Of a stretch of 64,000 nt of DNA, positions 1 to 11,584 are shown piece after piece. The DNA comes from Chromera velia (Eukaryota; Sar; Chromeraceae), in assembly GCA_018398765.1 (NCBI GenBank), contig JAHBMJ010000653.1, positions 28,501-92,500 of the forward strand, read 5' to 3'. The notes beneath the pieces are model-generated. The model worked only from the letters and a program-made list of their open reading frames with translations. It ran no database searches and was not told the DNA's origin. Position 1 is the first letter of the stretch; each line of letters opens with the position of its first letter. The position numbers and the translations under genes were made by a program.

Positions 1-109
1 ACTCCTCTCTGTTTTAAAATGGACCTGGCTGCTTTCCCTCCCGCTGTCCCCTCTTTGGAGCCCTCCCGACCACACGGGGGGTCCCTCCCTTTGATTGAGT
101 AAGGACTTG

Positions 110-110
<1 letters not shown>

Positions 111-144
<34 letters not shown>

Positions 145-145
145 A
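111..145. repeat. (GAAA)n microsatellite
   Basis: About nine copies of the tetranucleotide GAAA, uninterrupted. Confidence 0.95.
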
Positions 146-1939
146 GAGCTAGGGAGGGAGGACTGATGATTGATGACTTGCCTGGCATCATTGTGTTTTC
201 TTCCTCTTTTCTTTCTTCGTCTTTTTTTGGCTCCTGGCCAATGAATGTGTCAGACTTCTCTTTCTGTCCGTTCATTCTTTTCTCTATCAGCTCTCAAATG
301 GACAGAATGTAACACCAATGGAAAAGGCGGGCAAGCAAGTTTTGAGTTGAGGGGGTCGGAAGAAGAAAGAAAACACGAAAATTCAGGATGTGAGCCGCAA
401 CTCACTTCTTCTAAAGTTCCCATGCAGCAAAAGGGAAGGCCAGTATGCGTTGATGTGTGAATTAAAGAGGAAAGGAGAGCTTTTAGATCCTTCGAACAAG
501 GCAAAAAAAGCCAAAATGACCAACCCCGAGATTTGGTCTGGAACGTTCTCCCAGGATCCTCTGCTTTCTGATTGTTGGAAGCCTTCGAGTTGTTTCCTCT
601 ACTCTACCTGTCCTTCCGTCATGTCTTTTGGTAATTGAACAAACTTCTTTCGTCTCATTGCCTGCCCGACACAATGAAGGAGGAAAAGGGGAACGAAATG
701 CTGAAGGAGGCAATACGTGCGCAAATTAAGGCATCAGATGACTGAAATGAAAAAAAAGAAAAGAGAGAGAGGAATGAAGGAACGAATGAATGAAGAATTT
801 GCTTTTCACACATCCCTAATCAATAGGGATAGTGACCGACCGATATCGGGTGTACATGCAGGACCTCCTCAATGTATGTAGCATTCCTTTTCCCCTTCTC
901 CTTCGAAAGAGAGAGAGAGACATGCAGAGTGGGTGAGAAACGGAGTGGGTGAGAAACGGAGAAGACAAGCAGACGCACATGCCTGTCAGTCAAACCTGCC
1001 TGCCTGCCTGCGCCCCTGCAGCGACTAATCGATGGATCGAAAAGTCGGCACACGCAGCAGGCCTGCCTCCAGGTTCGTTCCATGGATGTCGAGCTAGACA
1101 GACACGGACATGCATGCGCAGACTCTCTCTCTCTCTCCCTCTGTCTGCATGTATCAAAAGATTGGCAGACAAGACAGACAGAATCACGGAAAGAGGAAAG
1201 AATGAAGGAACGAACGGATAAAAAAAACATACATACATACATACAGACATAAGAAAGTCTGGTAGGGGGAGTGAAAAAAAGTGCTGTTTCATTCGTTCGT
1301 TCGAACACGTGAATGGCACAAAGACGGGTAGAGGAGCGTTTGTCCATGAAGGAATGTCCTTTCCTCCTTCCTCCCGATCCTCCACAGAGAAGGGGAAGGA
1401 AGAGAAGGATGGCAAAGAAGAGAGAAGAACGAGCAGTCAATGTTCATAGATACAGAGGGAAAGGGGAGGAGACGGAGGTTCCAGGAACCCGATCGGACCT
1501 TGCAGCGATCTTTTGTGCAACTCCTTCCTTCGCCTCTTCCCCCCAAAGGGCTGAAGAAACAATGACCCTTTTTTACATGAATTCGTTGAGGGTTTGGGGT
1601 GCGGGAGTTTCCCTGAAATTTTGTTGCAAGCCTGCATGCTTGCCTGCCCGCCTTTTTGCCCGTTCTTCGGATGCCCTCTCCGGGCGAGTAAGAAGAAGCG
1701 AGGGAATCTGAGAAGAGTGTGTTGCTCTCTCTCTGTCTCTCTCTCTCTCTCTCTCTTTTTCTGCCATTGAGGTGATGGTGTTCATCCACACCCATGCACA
1801 CATACTCACACACGATTGACAGAAGGTGAAAGAGAGAGAAGAGAGCGACTCGGTCCCCATCCAGCATTCCCGAATGGCAATTGGCTCGTAAGTTCCTGCA
1901 TGTCGTTTTTGCACTCTGGTCGTGTCGTCTTGTCGATGG

Positions 1940-1941
<2 letters not shown>

Positions 1942-1976
<35 letters not shown>
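1942..1976. repeat. (CA)n microsatellite
   Basis: About seventeen perfect CA dinucleotides. They account for the cysteine/valine-rich open frames on both strands. Confidence 0.95.
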
Positions 1977-1978
<2 letters not shown>

Positions 1979-2162
1979 TTCAAATTCACCATCCATCCAA
2001 CGTACAGCATTCTTGGGGCAAGACGGTGGGTCTCAGGCAGGCGGCCAATTGGAACGGTAGTTGGTTATTGATTCAGTCAACTCTCTCTCTCTCTCGGTGT
2101 CTCTGCGGGACGAGAGCAAACGAACAATGGAATGAAAGCAGAAGGGGGCCTTGGTCGTCTCA

Positions 2163-2181
2163 TTGATTGATTGATTGATTG

Positions 2182-2212
<31 letters not shown>
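2163..2212. repeat. (TGAT)n tract followed by (GT)n
   Basis: Five TGAT units (2163-2182) lead directly into about fourteen GT units. TGAT/GATT tracts recur at 3988-4015, 4070-4090 and 40946-40971, the last just past the end of a non-LTR reverse transcriptase. They may be the 3' tails of these elements (inference). Confidence 0.9.
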
Positions 2213-2694
2213 GCTTGAGTACGGGTGTGTGGATGTGATAGGTGGGGGGCGCGAGTACCCAGAGAGACGGCTTGTGGATTTTCATGCCAACCCTCGTCTA
2301 GCTGTCTTTGGTGAAGAGAATTAAAGAAAACCAATGCGTTCTTCTGCCGGCGTGATCCCATCTCTTTCAAGTTGTGATGGGCAGCTCGTAATCAGAAAAC
2401 AGAACCAGACCACACCACAGCAAAAAGGCCAATGATTGAGGGGCCAAGAAGGGTGTCAGCAGCCACCTTGTGGACATGGATGCAAGTTAGCATTCAAAGG
2501 AGGGGACTGCAATCAACCTAGAAGACAAGACCTCTTTCCCGAACAGAGAGGGGAAGCGTAGAGCGAGCGAGAGAAAGAGAGAGAGAGGCTGGATGTGAGC
2601 GGATAGGAAGGGAAGCAGCATTTCTTCGAATTGCAGGAATCCGGTGCTTTTGTTTTGACTCACTGACTGACTCTCTCTGCTTGTTCCATTTGTT

Positions 2695-3612
2695 CCCGTG
2701 TGCTCCTTTTTGTTGCATGGCTGCTTTTGGCAGTGGCATTGACTCCTTTCTTTCACGTCATGTCTATTGAGGCGCCTGATAGATCCTCCTTCTGCTTCGA
2801 CCTGAAGGGAGGGAAGAAGGCAAGAAGCCCTAGTCAGGCGGAGTCCCGTCGATCCTTCGTCCATTCGTTTGTGAATCCGTGAACGTTCGAAGGATGTAGT
2901 GCAGGTTCAATGCGACAGTCTTGTTGCGCGTGAAATGATCGCTCCCTTCTCCTATTCATTCATTCATCCTTCGCGCATCCATCCATGATGAAGCGGTAGT
3001 CAGGCCCTGCATGCATCGACCAGCGCATCGCCAAACTTTCTTACCATTGACCGTACTTTTCTTCTTGTGATGCGGCAATCATCCCAATGCATCACTGTAT
3101 CGCCCATTTTTCGCACCCACCAGTCTGTCGGTCTGTGGCACAGCCGTATGTATGTCTCTTTTGATTGATTGCGCTCAGATGTGTGGTGTCCCACGTCCGT
3201 GCGCATCTTGGGTCAAGACAAAAACATTGACTGGTTGTGCCCGTGCAGGCAGTCAGGCAGGCAAGCAATCGAGCTGCATGGTGGGTCTGCATGGCTTATC
3301 ACCTCTTTGCATGCCCTTTTTCTTGTTGTTCTCTTTCCTGTTTCTTCACGTGTGCTCCTCATTGAATGGTTGCGGATGACAAGAGGATTTACTCTTTTCC
3401 TTCACGCGATGTCGACCGAGCCGGCTGGCCGATCCTCCTTCTGCTTCGGCTTGGAGGGAGGTGAGAAGGCAAGAAGCTCTAGTCGTAGTTCCTTCGATCC
3501 TTCGTGCATCTATTAATCTGCGAACGAAGCCAGACTGTAGTGCAGGTTCCATGCGGGCGTCTTGTCGCGCGTCAAATGATCGCTCCCTTCTCCTCTTCGG
3601 CGTTGCATCAGT
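2695..3612. repeat. Diverged direct duplication, about 0.65 kb spacing
   Basis: The segment at about 2695-2960 recurs in the same orientation at about 3345-3612. Shared landmarks are a GTGCTCCT start, TCACG(T/C)(C/G)ATGTC, GATCCTCCTTCTGCTTCG, GTAGTGCAGGTTC and AAATGATCGCTCCCTTCTCCT. Similarity continues more weakly downstream (GTGATGCGGCAATC versus TACTGCGGCAGTC; ATCGCCCA). Neither copy keeps a convincing protein, so I cannot say whether this is an old gene duplication or an interspersed repeat. Confidence 0.75.
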
Positions 3613-3987
3613 GCATCGCCCAGAATTAGATCAACTCAAATCGAGATTACTGCGGCAGTCATGCATTTATGATCGCCCACTTCCCTTTTTCGCCGCTCCC
3701 CTATGCACCCTGGTGCGGCAGTTCGAGCTCGCACCACTTCATCGCTCACCTCTTCATGCCTTTCGCCCTAACTTTCGCCTTCGTTTCGCCCGCCGTAGGA
3801 CTGCCTGCATGTTTTACTTGTCGTTTTTACAATGTTCAAATGGCTTGCCCGACCAACGTAATTGAGTGAAGTCTGTTCATAACTTAGATAAGACACCTCG
3901 ATGGCTAGCTTAACTAGGTACTAGCACTGGAGAACTGTAAGAGTTCAATATAGTTCAGTCTGAAACCCTATATAGTTCAGTCTGTAT

Positions 3988-4090
3988 ATTGATTGATTGA
4001 TTGATTGATTGATATAGTTCAATAAGAGTTCAGTTTGGGGGTCTAAGGAAGGAAGGGGGTCGTTCAATAAGATTGATTGATTGATTGATA
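3988..4090. repeat. Two GATT-repeat tracts
   Basis: Tracts of GATT at 3988-4015 and 4070-4090 flank a copy of the AATAAGAGTTCAGT-type sequence that also occurs just upstream. They lie immediately before the reverse transcriptase relic that starts near 4220. Confidence 0.85.
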
Positions 4091-4219
4091 TGTAATAAGA
4101 AAGAGGGATGGTGGGATGATGAGTGTCAAAATGTGCTAAAGAGAGCGACTAAAGAATCAAAGGAAGCGACGGACCAAGAGACGAGGGAAAGAGAGGATTA
4201 GAATGCAACACGGCTTCTC

Positions 4220-6520
4220 ATGAAAAGAAAAGAAATCTTTAGGAAGAAAAGAGTAAGACACCAGAAAGCTGAGAGAGAGATGGTGAGAAAAAAGCTGCTG
4301 CATGATCCTCTTTTTCTGTGGAAGCAGCGAAGAAAGGTGTTAGGGGGGGGAAATACAAGACCGACAGCCAGAGAATTCTCGAACCATTGGGCAGGGGTCT
4401 TTGATGGGGAGGGGGACCTGCCTGAACCTACACCCGACTCGGAGCCTAACCCGCCTGAACATTTTGTTTTCTCTTACAAACAGATTATGGACCAACTGAA
4501 AGGAATAAATAAAAAAAAGGCAGCAGAACTGGATGGTATTTCTCCTAAGCAGCTTGCTTTGTGTTTTTCTCATTCTCCTCTTTCTCATTTTCTTTTATTT
4601 ACTTTCTTTAACTTGATGCATGCTTACTCTTGCTGGCCTGAGAATTGGAACATGCTAAGAATCGTCCTTATATCAAAAGGAGTCCCTTCCGCCAATCCGA
4701 ATGAATGGCAGCCGGTCCATGTCATGAACCCTCTCGCAAAGCTTTTTGGTCTCTTGATGAATAACCGGGTCCGCTCCCAGTCACGGTTTGATGAGAGACA
4801 GATAGGCTTCACGAAGGGAGTCGGGACCAGGGAAGGGATCGGAGCGGTGGTGGGCCTTACGCAGTCGTGCAGAAAGAAAAAGAGAGCGCTGTTAGGAGGT
4901 TTTATTGACTTTTCTAAGGCGTTTGACTCAATCCCACGAGACAAACTCTTAGTGAAGTTAGAGAAGGAAGACATCCAACGTGCAGACCTCTCTCTGGTGA
5001 CAGCAATGTATAGGGGGGTCAGGGCAAGAGTAGATGGGGACAGTATGTTATTTAATGAAGGGGCGGCCATCCAACAAAGGGATACGTTGTCTCCTTCTCT
5101 TTTTCTTTTGTATGTTAATGATCTGCATGAATCTATTAGTAATGGACTTACGGAGGATGGGAGCTAAACAGAGAAAGTTTGTTTGGGTGAGCAAGATTCT
5201 AAAGTGGGGAGCCTATGGTATGCGAACGACTTAGTTCTTTTTGCGTACTCCACTTTAGACCTCCAAGCCAAATTCAATGCATTGCATATATATTGTGAGA
5301 AGTGAGGGTTGAAAGTTAATTTAAAGAAAACAAAAATCCTCCGTCTATCTGATGAGTATGATGAATGTGCAAGAGCAGTCATGTATGGAGGGAAAGAAGT
5401 AGAGAGAACGGATGAATATAAATATCTGGGATATTTGTTTTTTAAAGGGGGGGACTTGGTTCGATCGATTGAAGCGCGGTTGTGAAACGGAGAGTATGCA
5501 TTGGGGGCAGTAATTAGGTTGGCAGCAAACATGCCAGGGTTGTCTCTTAGGGCAAAGATTCAGCTCATGCAAACCTGCTGGGAACCGGTTACGTTGTATA
5601 GTCTCAAGTGTCTCCCTGTCAGCCAGTCTGAAACAGACTGAGAATTGATCGATAATTTACGTTTACATTTCCTGTCTTCCCTTTCGCAGCCTCCGCATTC
5701 CTTCTCTTCTTTGCTTAGGTCTCCTTCCTATGCGAGCTTTTCTGTGTGCCCGTTTTGCAAATCTCTGGATCTCTCTAAGTTGTTCTACTCTCCCTATCCC
5801 TCAGGCACTTCTCAGGGTCTGGAGGGGGCCAGAAGGCCAGAAGCAGACTCTGAAAAGAACGGTGCGTGGACTCTTTGTATGGGCCGACCTTGAATTTCTA
5901 ATGTCTCTCCCCATACAGGCTTTAGGAAGGAATCTAAGCAGACAGAACCTTTTTGTCGATTTGAAAATAAAGGATGCAGTGGGAAAGGAGTGTATAAGAA
6001 AAAAAGAGCAACAGGAGGCTACCCGTTTTCCCCTGACTGTACACCTGTCTGGTATACAGAGAGCCTTTCCTTCTTCTTCCAGATCCTGTCTCTTTCTTCT
6101 CTCTTCCCGTTACGAGCACAGGGGGGGGGGGCAGAGTCAGAGTTTTTGGTCTGCCTAAGAAAGCTTTGTATAAAAAGATTAAGCCGCTGGTAAACTTTAA
6201 GGTCCTTTCTTTTAACAGACAAGGTGAGCAAGCAGGCGTGTCTGCTGAAGTCTTCTGCAAAGAGTCTTCTTGCATGAAAGGGAGGAAAGTTGACGACCTA
6301 TAGTATAGACTGTCGGTTTGCCCTCGGTAGGCCTTTGCAAGAGAGAGGTTGCCGGCGATTGACTCTGAGAGACGGGCACATCGGTTGTAGGGACTCAGAG
6401 TGAATCGTAATTCGGGGGTGGAGGGAGCAGACCCGGGAGAGAAAGAGGCGAGGAAATGGTTGTGGGATGGCTTGAAGGCAGACTCCGAAAGCGCTATGAA
6501 AATTATTCGAAAGCTTTGTA
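4220..6520 (+). pseudogene. Decayed non-LTR (LINE-type) retrotransposon with reverse transcriptase
   Basis: The first frame (4220-5167) carries recognisable reverse transcriptase blocks. They are a WPENW...LISKG segment, the QIGF block, the catalytic FIDFSKAFDSIPR block (first Asp) and LSPSLFLLYVNDL. The reading then shifts frame. The second catalytic box, normally YADD, reads WYANDLVLF near 5215-5240. The thumb region (WGLTVNLKKTK-like, then YKYLGY) follows with stops near 5304, 5483 and 5640. A C-terminal segment similar to the two other copies in the window continues to about 6520. No endonuclease domain is visible upstream, so the copy is 5'-truncated as well as frameshifted. It is dead, and resembles the fragments at 37.6 and 39.3 kb. 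Confidence 0.88.
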
Positions 6521-7002
6521 TTTCTTTTTACTCACTTGAATCAGTTTACTGAACATTCTTTAACTTGTTGTTTCTCGATTTTTCCTCTGATTCCAATTCA
6601 GCTTCGCCATTGAAGTCTTGCTTCAGCCTACCGTCTCTTGAAGTAGAGCTAGGATCTTAAACAAGGCTTATATAAACATGAACTGCCAGGAGCTAGGCTC
6701 CGATGGCTATAGTCATTCATTCATTCATATACCTCAAATATTTGAGCTTAAATTTAGCTTTAATATCAAATGAAATGAAATTAAATAAATAATAAATTAT
6801 TTATAATTTTTATAATGATTTACCTGTAGCACTACAGCTGTAGAAGTAGAGTTTTAAATAAATTGCATGCTATATATTGCTAGTATTTTGCGATAGCTCA
6901 TAGATGCATCGATTCATCATAAAACTAATTGCATTTGTATTTCTTTAAAATTAACTAGAAAAATTATTTGAGAAATAAATTTTAACGTATAACTTACTGA
7001 AT
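6521..7002. other. AT-rich intergenic DNA
   Basis: AT-rich sequence with no open frame of interest and no splice-consistent exon. I see nothing functional in it. Confidence 0.5.
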
Positions 7003-8147
7003 GTAGTGCATAGTGACCATGTTTGATTTGATTATATTTGATTTGATTTGATTTGATTTGAGCTTCAACCTCAAATATTTGATATTTGAGGTAAGATTTG
7101 AGGTTAACCTCTTAGCGTTCCTCACTAAGTCACTGACTTACTGTCACTCTGATCATTTTTCTCATGACAATAGTTATCAGAACATTTCTGATGTGTGTTT
7201 CAAAAATTTAAAAAAATATATATATAATTATAACTTATCAGTTCCGTAAAAAAAATATGCCTGTGTGGCAGTGTATATATACTAGTCACTGAGACTCACT
7301 TTAGTACTAATAGAGATTAAGAACGTAAAATTGATAGATTTAAAATTGCATATGACTTTTTGTTGATACGATAAAGTTAGAACACGTACTAAAATTGAGG
7401 TGACAATCACTCAGTTTTATGGCACTTCCTTTTCCTCTTCTTCATGATCACTTTCTTCAATGTGGATCGAATCGATCGGTGGTGGGAGCTGCTGAAAACT
7501 TTTTTTCTGGCTTTTTGGCTTTCCAGGAGTGGGTGCTCCTGGGCTTCTTCGGCTGCTGCATACTCACAGCCACAAATGGTTTCTCCTTCCCCCTCGGCTC
7601 CTTGTATTTTCACCTGACACTGAATCACATTTGCCCCCTTTTGCACGGACCATATTTTTTTTTGCGTACCTGGCTCTAAAAACAAATGTCTCCTTCTTCC
7701 CGTTCGACCCTGTCAGATTGTGTGACATGTCTTTACAGGGTGTAAAATGTTTGCAGACGCTCAAAAAGGGGGCTGTAAAAGATGTTCCAGCACCAGAAAA
7801 GTCAACACAGCTGTTCAGAAAAACGTTCAGTTGATCGGTTTACCTCTGTATGAAGTAAAAGGGGGTGAAACGTCAATTTCAGTGCAGCTCAAAATGTTTT
7901 TTTTTTGAGAGCAAACCATCAAGATTTAGGTTTTTTCACTTGAATCAGCATGCGTGACGGATTGGTACTTGCAAAAGTTTTTTCGGGACCTTCATATTTG
8001 AGGTTGAAAGTCATATTGATCAAATATTTGATCGTATTTGATAGGTCTTTAAACACTAGGTCCTCCCTGACTGGATATTTATTTGAGCTTAAGCCCTGCC
8101 TCAAATCAAATCAAATCAAATCAAACATGGTCATTAGTAGTGCATTG
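7003..8147. repeat. Inverted-repeat-flanked block (possible DNA element)
   Basis: GTAGTGCATAGTGACCATG followed by a (TTTGA)n tract at 7003-7061 recurs as its reverse complement at about 8100-8147, ending in CATGGTCATTAGTAGTGCAT. The roughly 1-kb interior holds a GC-richer patch (7400-7860) with only broken frames on either strand. The architecture suggests a transposable element or captured fragment. No transposase motif is recognisable and no target duplication could be fixed. Confidence 0.5.
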
Positions 8148-8463
8148 CATGTTATAGTGCATGTACATGCATATATAGGCTATGGTATAGCTAATTTACT
8201 TTTATAGTCAACCATTATTCATTCAATCAAAATATTAAAAGCAATCCAAGTCAATCTATAGTCAAATTAAGTCGAATCTAGAATCAGAGCAATCAATCAA
8301 TCTGCATCATGAGTTACTACCAGACTAGTACCAGTATAAAGTTATACATAGAGTCATACCTGATTTTTTAAGAGCTTCTCCGTCAAGTTGTGACCTAGCT
8401 TAGAGGCTAGCTAGCTTACGACTTTTTTTGGGACTAAGGTGCGCTGCACACCAAATCAGATTT

Positions 8464-8992
8464 TATACAGTATGGTTAGGAGTTATTACCGGCCTCTTTT
8501 AGCCAGTAGCGAGTAACTGTGACTGGCAGTTTGGTAACCATGAGATGGTAACCGGTAGACTTGAAAGCATGTGCCACTAGTACCACTACCATGGTAGTTC
8601 AAGGAAAAACTCTAGTAAAAACAGTTGTTAGACCTATATTTTAAAGCCTGACCACTTAACTTATTAGCAGTTTAAAGCCCTAAAATGATCATATTCAAAT
8701 AACATATGCTATACATAGTGATATACTAGTCAGAGTTCAGTCATAAAATGATGAACATTGAATTTCACTAGAATGAACTTGAACTTTTAATGAATGTCAA
8801 AAATACGATTTTTACTAGTCTAAAATTGGTTTTATACGTTAAGTTTGACTCAGAATATGGCCAAATCTGCCTGTTTTTAGCTACTACCACTACCATTGGA
8901 ACAGTACTACCGTAACCACAAAATTGGTAACCGGGCGGCCTAGCGGCCGCCTAGTAACCGTCCTACTTTCGTTACTCCTAACCATACTGTGT
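8464..8992. mobile_element. MITE, 529 bp, with 9-bp target site duplication
   Basis: The terminal inverted repeats share ACAGTATGGTTAGGAG. The left end is TATACAGTATGGTTAGGAG and the right end, reverse-complemented, is ACACAGTATGGTTAGGAG. Directly outside both ends lies the 9-bp direct repeat ATCAGATTT (8455-8463 and 8993-9001), as expected for a target site duplication. Nine bases is typical of Mutator-like elements (8 would suggest hAT). The interior has no coding capacity and contains several GGTAACC/CCATGG palindromic motifs. It is therefore a non-autonomous element. Confidence 0.75.
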
Positions 8993-9351
8993 ATCAGATT
9001 TGCTCGTCGCTCATCTCAACATCGCCCATGCCCCCTCCAGTTTCCGCTTCGTCCCTGCTAACATTTGACAATGCCGAAATTTCAATGGTGGCAAGAAGCA
9101 GGACTGGCTTAATCAGATCTGGGTTGAAATCTCATGCATCATAAAGTCTATTTGTCACAACAAGAATATTTATGGAAGGACACCAAGACTCCCAAAACAT
9201 GAATAGTCGCACAAGTAGTGGCGGTTGATGCAGGAAGCTCACTGGTACCTCGCTGTTAGAAAAGCGGAACTGATGCATATGGTTGATCGATGCAATTAAA
9301 TTCACGCAACAATGAAAAGGGCTGAATGAAAGAGGGGACAGAGCAGGGATT

Positions 9352-9352
<1 letters not shown>

Positions 9353-9399
<47 letters not shown>

Positions 9400-9484
9400 C
9401 GTGCGTGTGTGTGTGAGTGTGTGTGTGCGCGCGCGCGGGCGTGTGTGTGTGTGTGTGTGTGAATGTGTGCACGTGTGTGTGTGT
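9353..9484. repeat. (GT)n compound microsatellite
   Basis: A long GT-rich tract with GC and GA interruptions, just beyond the 3' end of the minus-strand gene that stops at 9491. Confidence 0.95.
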
Positions 9485-9490
9485 CTGTCT

Positions 9491-9783
9491 TCAGATGGAT
9501 CTCCCTGATTCTTTTCCTGCTTTCCTGACAAGAGCTTTGAGGCATCCCGCAGATTCGGCTGACTTGTCGTACGCCTGTCTTGCCTGCACGAGACACGAAT
9601 AAAGGGGCACGATTACGAGCTCGGAGGAGAACACTCTGTGTAATGCTTGGTTGCGTTTCATGATTACGTCGTTATCCCGGTCCTGAGGACCCAGGGCTCT
9701 CCCTCCCTCCCTCCTCTCCCGAACCGCCCCGCCATTAATGTCTTTCTGCTTGCGTGTTTGTCAGTCTGTCTACGTCTGTTTTA

Positions 9784-9818
<35 letters not shown>

Positions 9819-10979
9819 AGAGAGATGAAGGAAGACGGCAACTCTGAAGAAAACAAAGCCGGAGGAAAATGCGGAATTGTCCAAAGAAACCAGTGAGGAA
9901 CAAACGAAAAGTAGAGAGGGCTCAAAGGAGGACGAACGGAGTAACCAACCAACCAACCAACCAACCGACATGCTGACCAAATCTGGAAATCCCGTCGCTG
10001 GAGCCGCAGATTTGGCTTTGTTTCTGTGCAGCAGCAGGTTTCGTGAAGGTTCCACACTGGGGAGTCCGCTCTTGTTCGTGAGCTCCGCGAGTTCCCTTTG
10101 CATCTGCACACAAGCACGCACGCATGTAGAGAACCTGACACCAACAAATCCCCACCCATTGCATCTCAGACAGTACTGCGGGGGAACAGATTCTGACAGC
10201 ATGATATGTGGGAGACAGAGCGACTGCTCGAGGGAAAAACGAACCGCACAGAGAAGGATGGACAGAAAAAGGGGAATGGAGTCCGCCGAAGCCGGGGCGA
10301 TGGAGTTTTTCTCAGCCGCCTCTTCTCCCCTCCCCTTTTCGCTCCTCTCGCACAAGCACCAGCGTCTCTCAGAAAAGTGCCATACTTTCCATCCACCCAC
10401 TTCATTTGACCCGCATGCAGTCTCTCTCCTTTCCCCTCTTCTCCTCTCGTCTTCTCTCCTCTCCTCCCCTGTCCTTTCACCTCACCTCTTCATCCAGACC
10501 CGTCGTTGAGTTCTCCATCAGAGACGCTATCACTTTCCGGACGTCGCCCCTTTCCACCGACTGTCTGCCCACAGATTGGGCGGAGGACGTAGCACGGCTC
10601 ATGACAGTGTGAATTTCGCCTGTAAGACACAAGACACGGCCGCGGAGAGGGAACGGACGGACTGACGGATAGATGGAAGGGCTTTAAAAGAAGGGAGGAG
10701 ATCCACAGCAAGAGAAAAGACGACAGGGGAAGAAGAGGAGGTCAACCGGGACGGTAGATGGATGCAGAAGAGTCTAAGGCGAAAACTGAAACGCGACAAA
10801 ACATTGCGAAGGACGGCAGGATCAGGGCAAAAGGAATGTACCGGTTGGAGACGGGAACAGAAATTGAATGGAGACGGCAAAGAGTTTAGAGAGAGCAAAG
10901 TGAGGAGAATAGACTACTGACGGTGCATCAGTTCTGCAAGCATCATCTCGATTTCTGGTGAACACTTTGGAGCTGCCAT
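9491..10979 (-). CDS. Four-exon gene, 136-residue protein of unknown function
   Basis: I built this model from splice signals. The exons on the minus strand are 10979-10922, 10619-10486, 10103-9978 and 9583-9491. Donors are GTCAGT, GTGAGG, GTCAGC and acceptors are TTACAG, TGTGCAG, CGTGCAG. All reading phases close (1, 0, 0) and the sum is 137 codons including TGA. The protein begins [13 protein letters not shown]. It is mostly helical in character, with segments such as [33 protein letters not shown] and [20 protein letters not shown], and no membrane segment or signal peptide. I recognise no family. The third intron contains the (CA)n run at 9786-9814. Four exons closing in phase make a real gene likely. 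The start ATG is the least certain part. Confidence 0.72.
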
Positions 10980-11584
10980 GTCACTCAATAAAGATCGAAT
11001 TTGTTTCACCTCCTCAGGCAGCCGTACGTCACTCCCTTCCATTTTTCCTGCGTTACCGGCTGGACCTGCCCCATGCATCTTCTCTCTCCAACCTGGATCT
11101 ACCTAACCCCTATTCAACTCTTGAGATTCTGTGCTTTACTTCTAGACTCCATCTTTGTTGAAACGGGGCGCTTCGAAGTTGGATAGCTGTAAGATGAGAT
11201 CGACTTCTCTCCGCCTCTCGAGTCTGACAAGAATGGCCAGAAAATGCCAGATCGATCAACATGCATGCAAATTAACATGCATCTGACGCACGCAAGCGTG
11301 CGAACGGCCCCGGAAAGCCCTGATAATTTGTGAGCATGAGTCCCGAGGACTTATAAAGTTTTGTATGCACGTACCAAGGACGAGCTAGCCCATGCTGTTC
11401 CGGTACAAATTTTTTGAGTGCCCCACGCTATGCTTTCCGGGGCCACACGGGGTGGGGATCTGTGGGTATCACGGAGCAACGCATGCATGCAGTATGTAGA
11501 GCTCTTTGGAATCCTCTGTGGCGGCGGCCCCGGCCCCCTTCCTCCGCAGGGACTAGCGCGGGGACGGGGCCAGCTATAAGGGGA
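10980..11584. other. Intergenic DNA with short hairpin
   Basis: No gene seen. An inverted pair, CGGCCCCGGAAAGC near 11305 and GCTTTCCGGGGCCA near 11431, could form a stem about 100 bp apart. Related GGGGCCCTGATAA sequence recurs near 37245, so this may be a transposon end. Confidence 0.4.

Larger units (their letters stand above)
1..2690. other. No gene supported; microsatellite-rich intergenic DNA
   Basis: I find no chain of open exons with splice signals and no recognisable protein here. The stretch is full of short tandem repeats (GAAA, CA/TG, CT/GA, TGAT) and homopurine runs. These create long but meaningless open frames, such as poly Cys-Val or His-Thr. A small multi-exon gene could still be hidden. 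Confidence 0.5.

Noticed and set aside
9256-9596. Long His/Thr- and Cys/Val-rich open frames over CA repeats (also at 19.0, 27.8 and 49.9 kb)
   Set aside because: They are translations of microsatellites, open on both strands, with no start or splice context.
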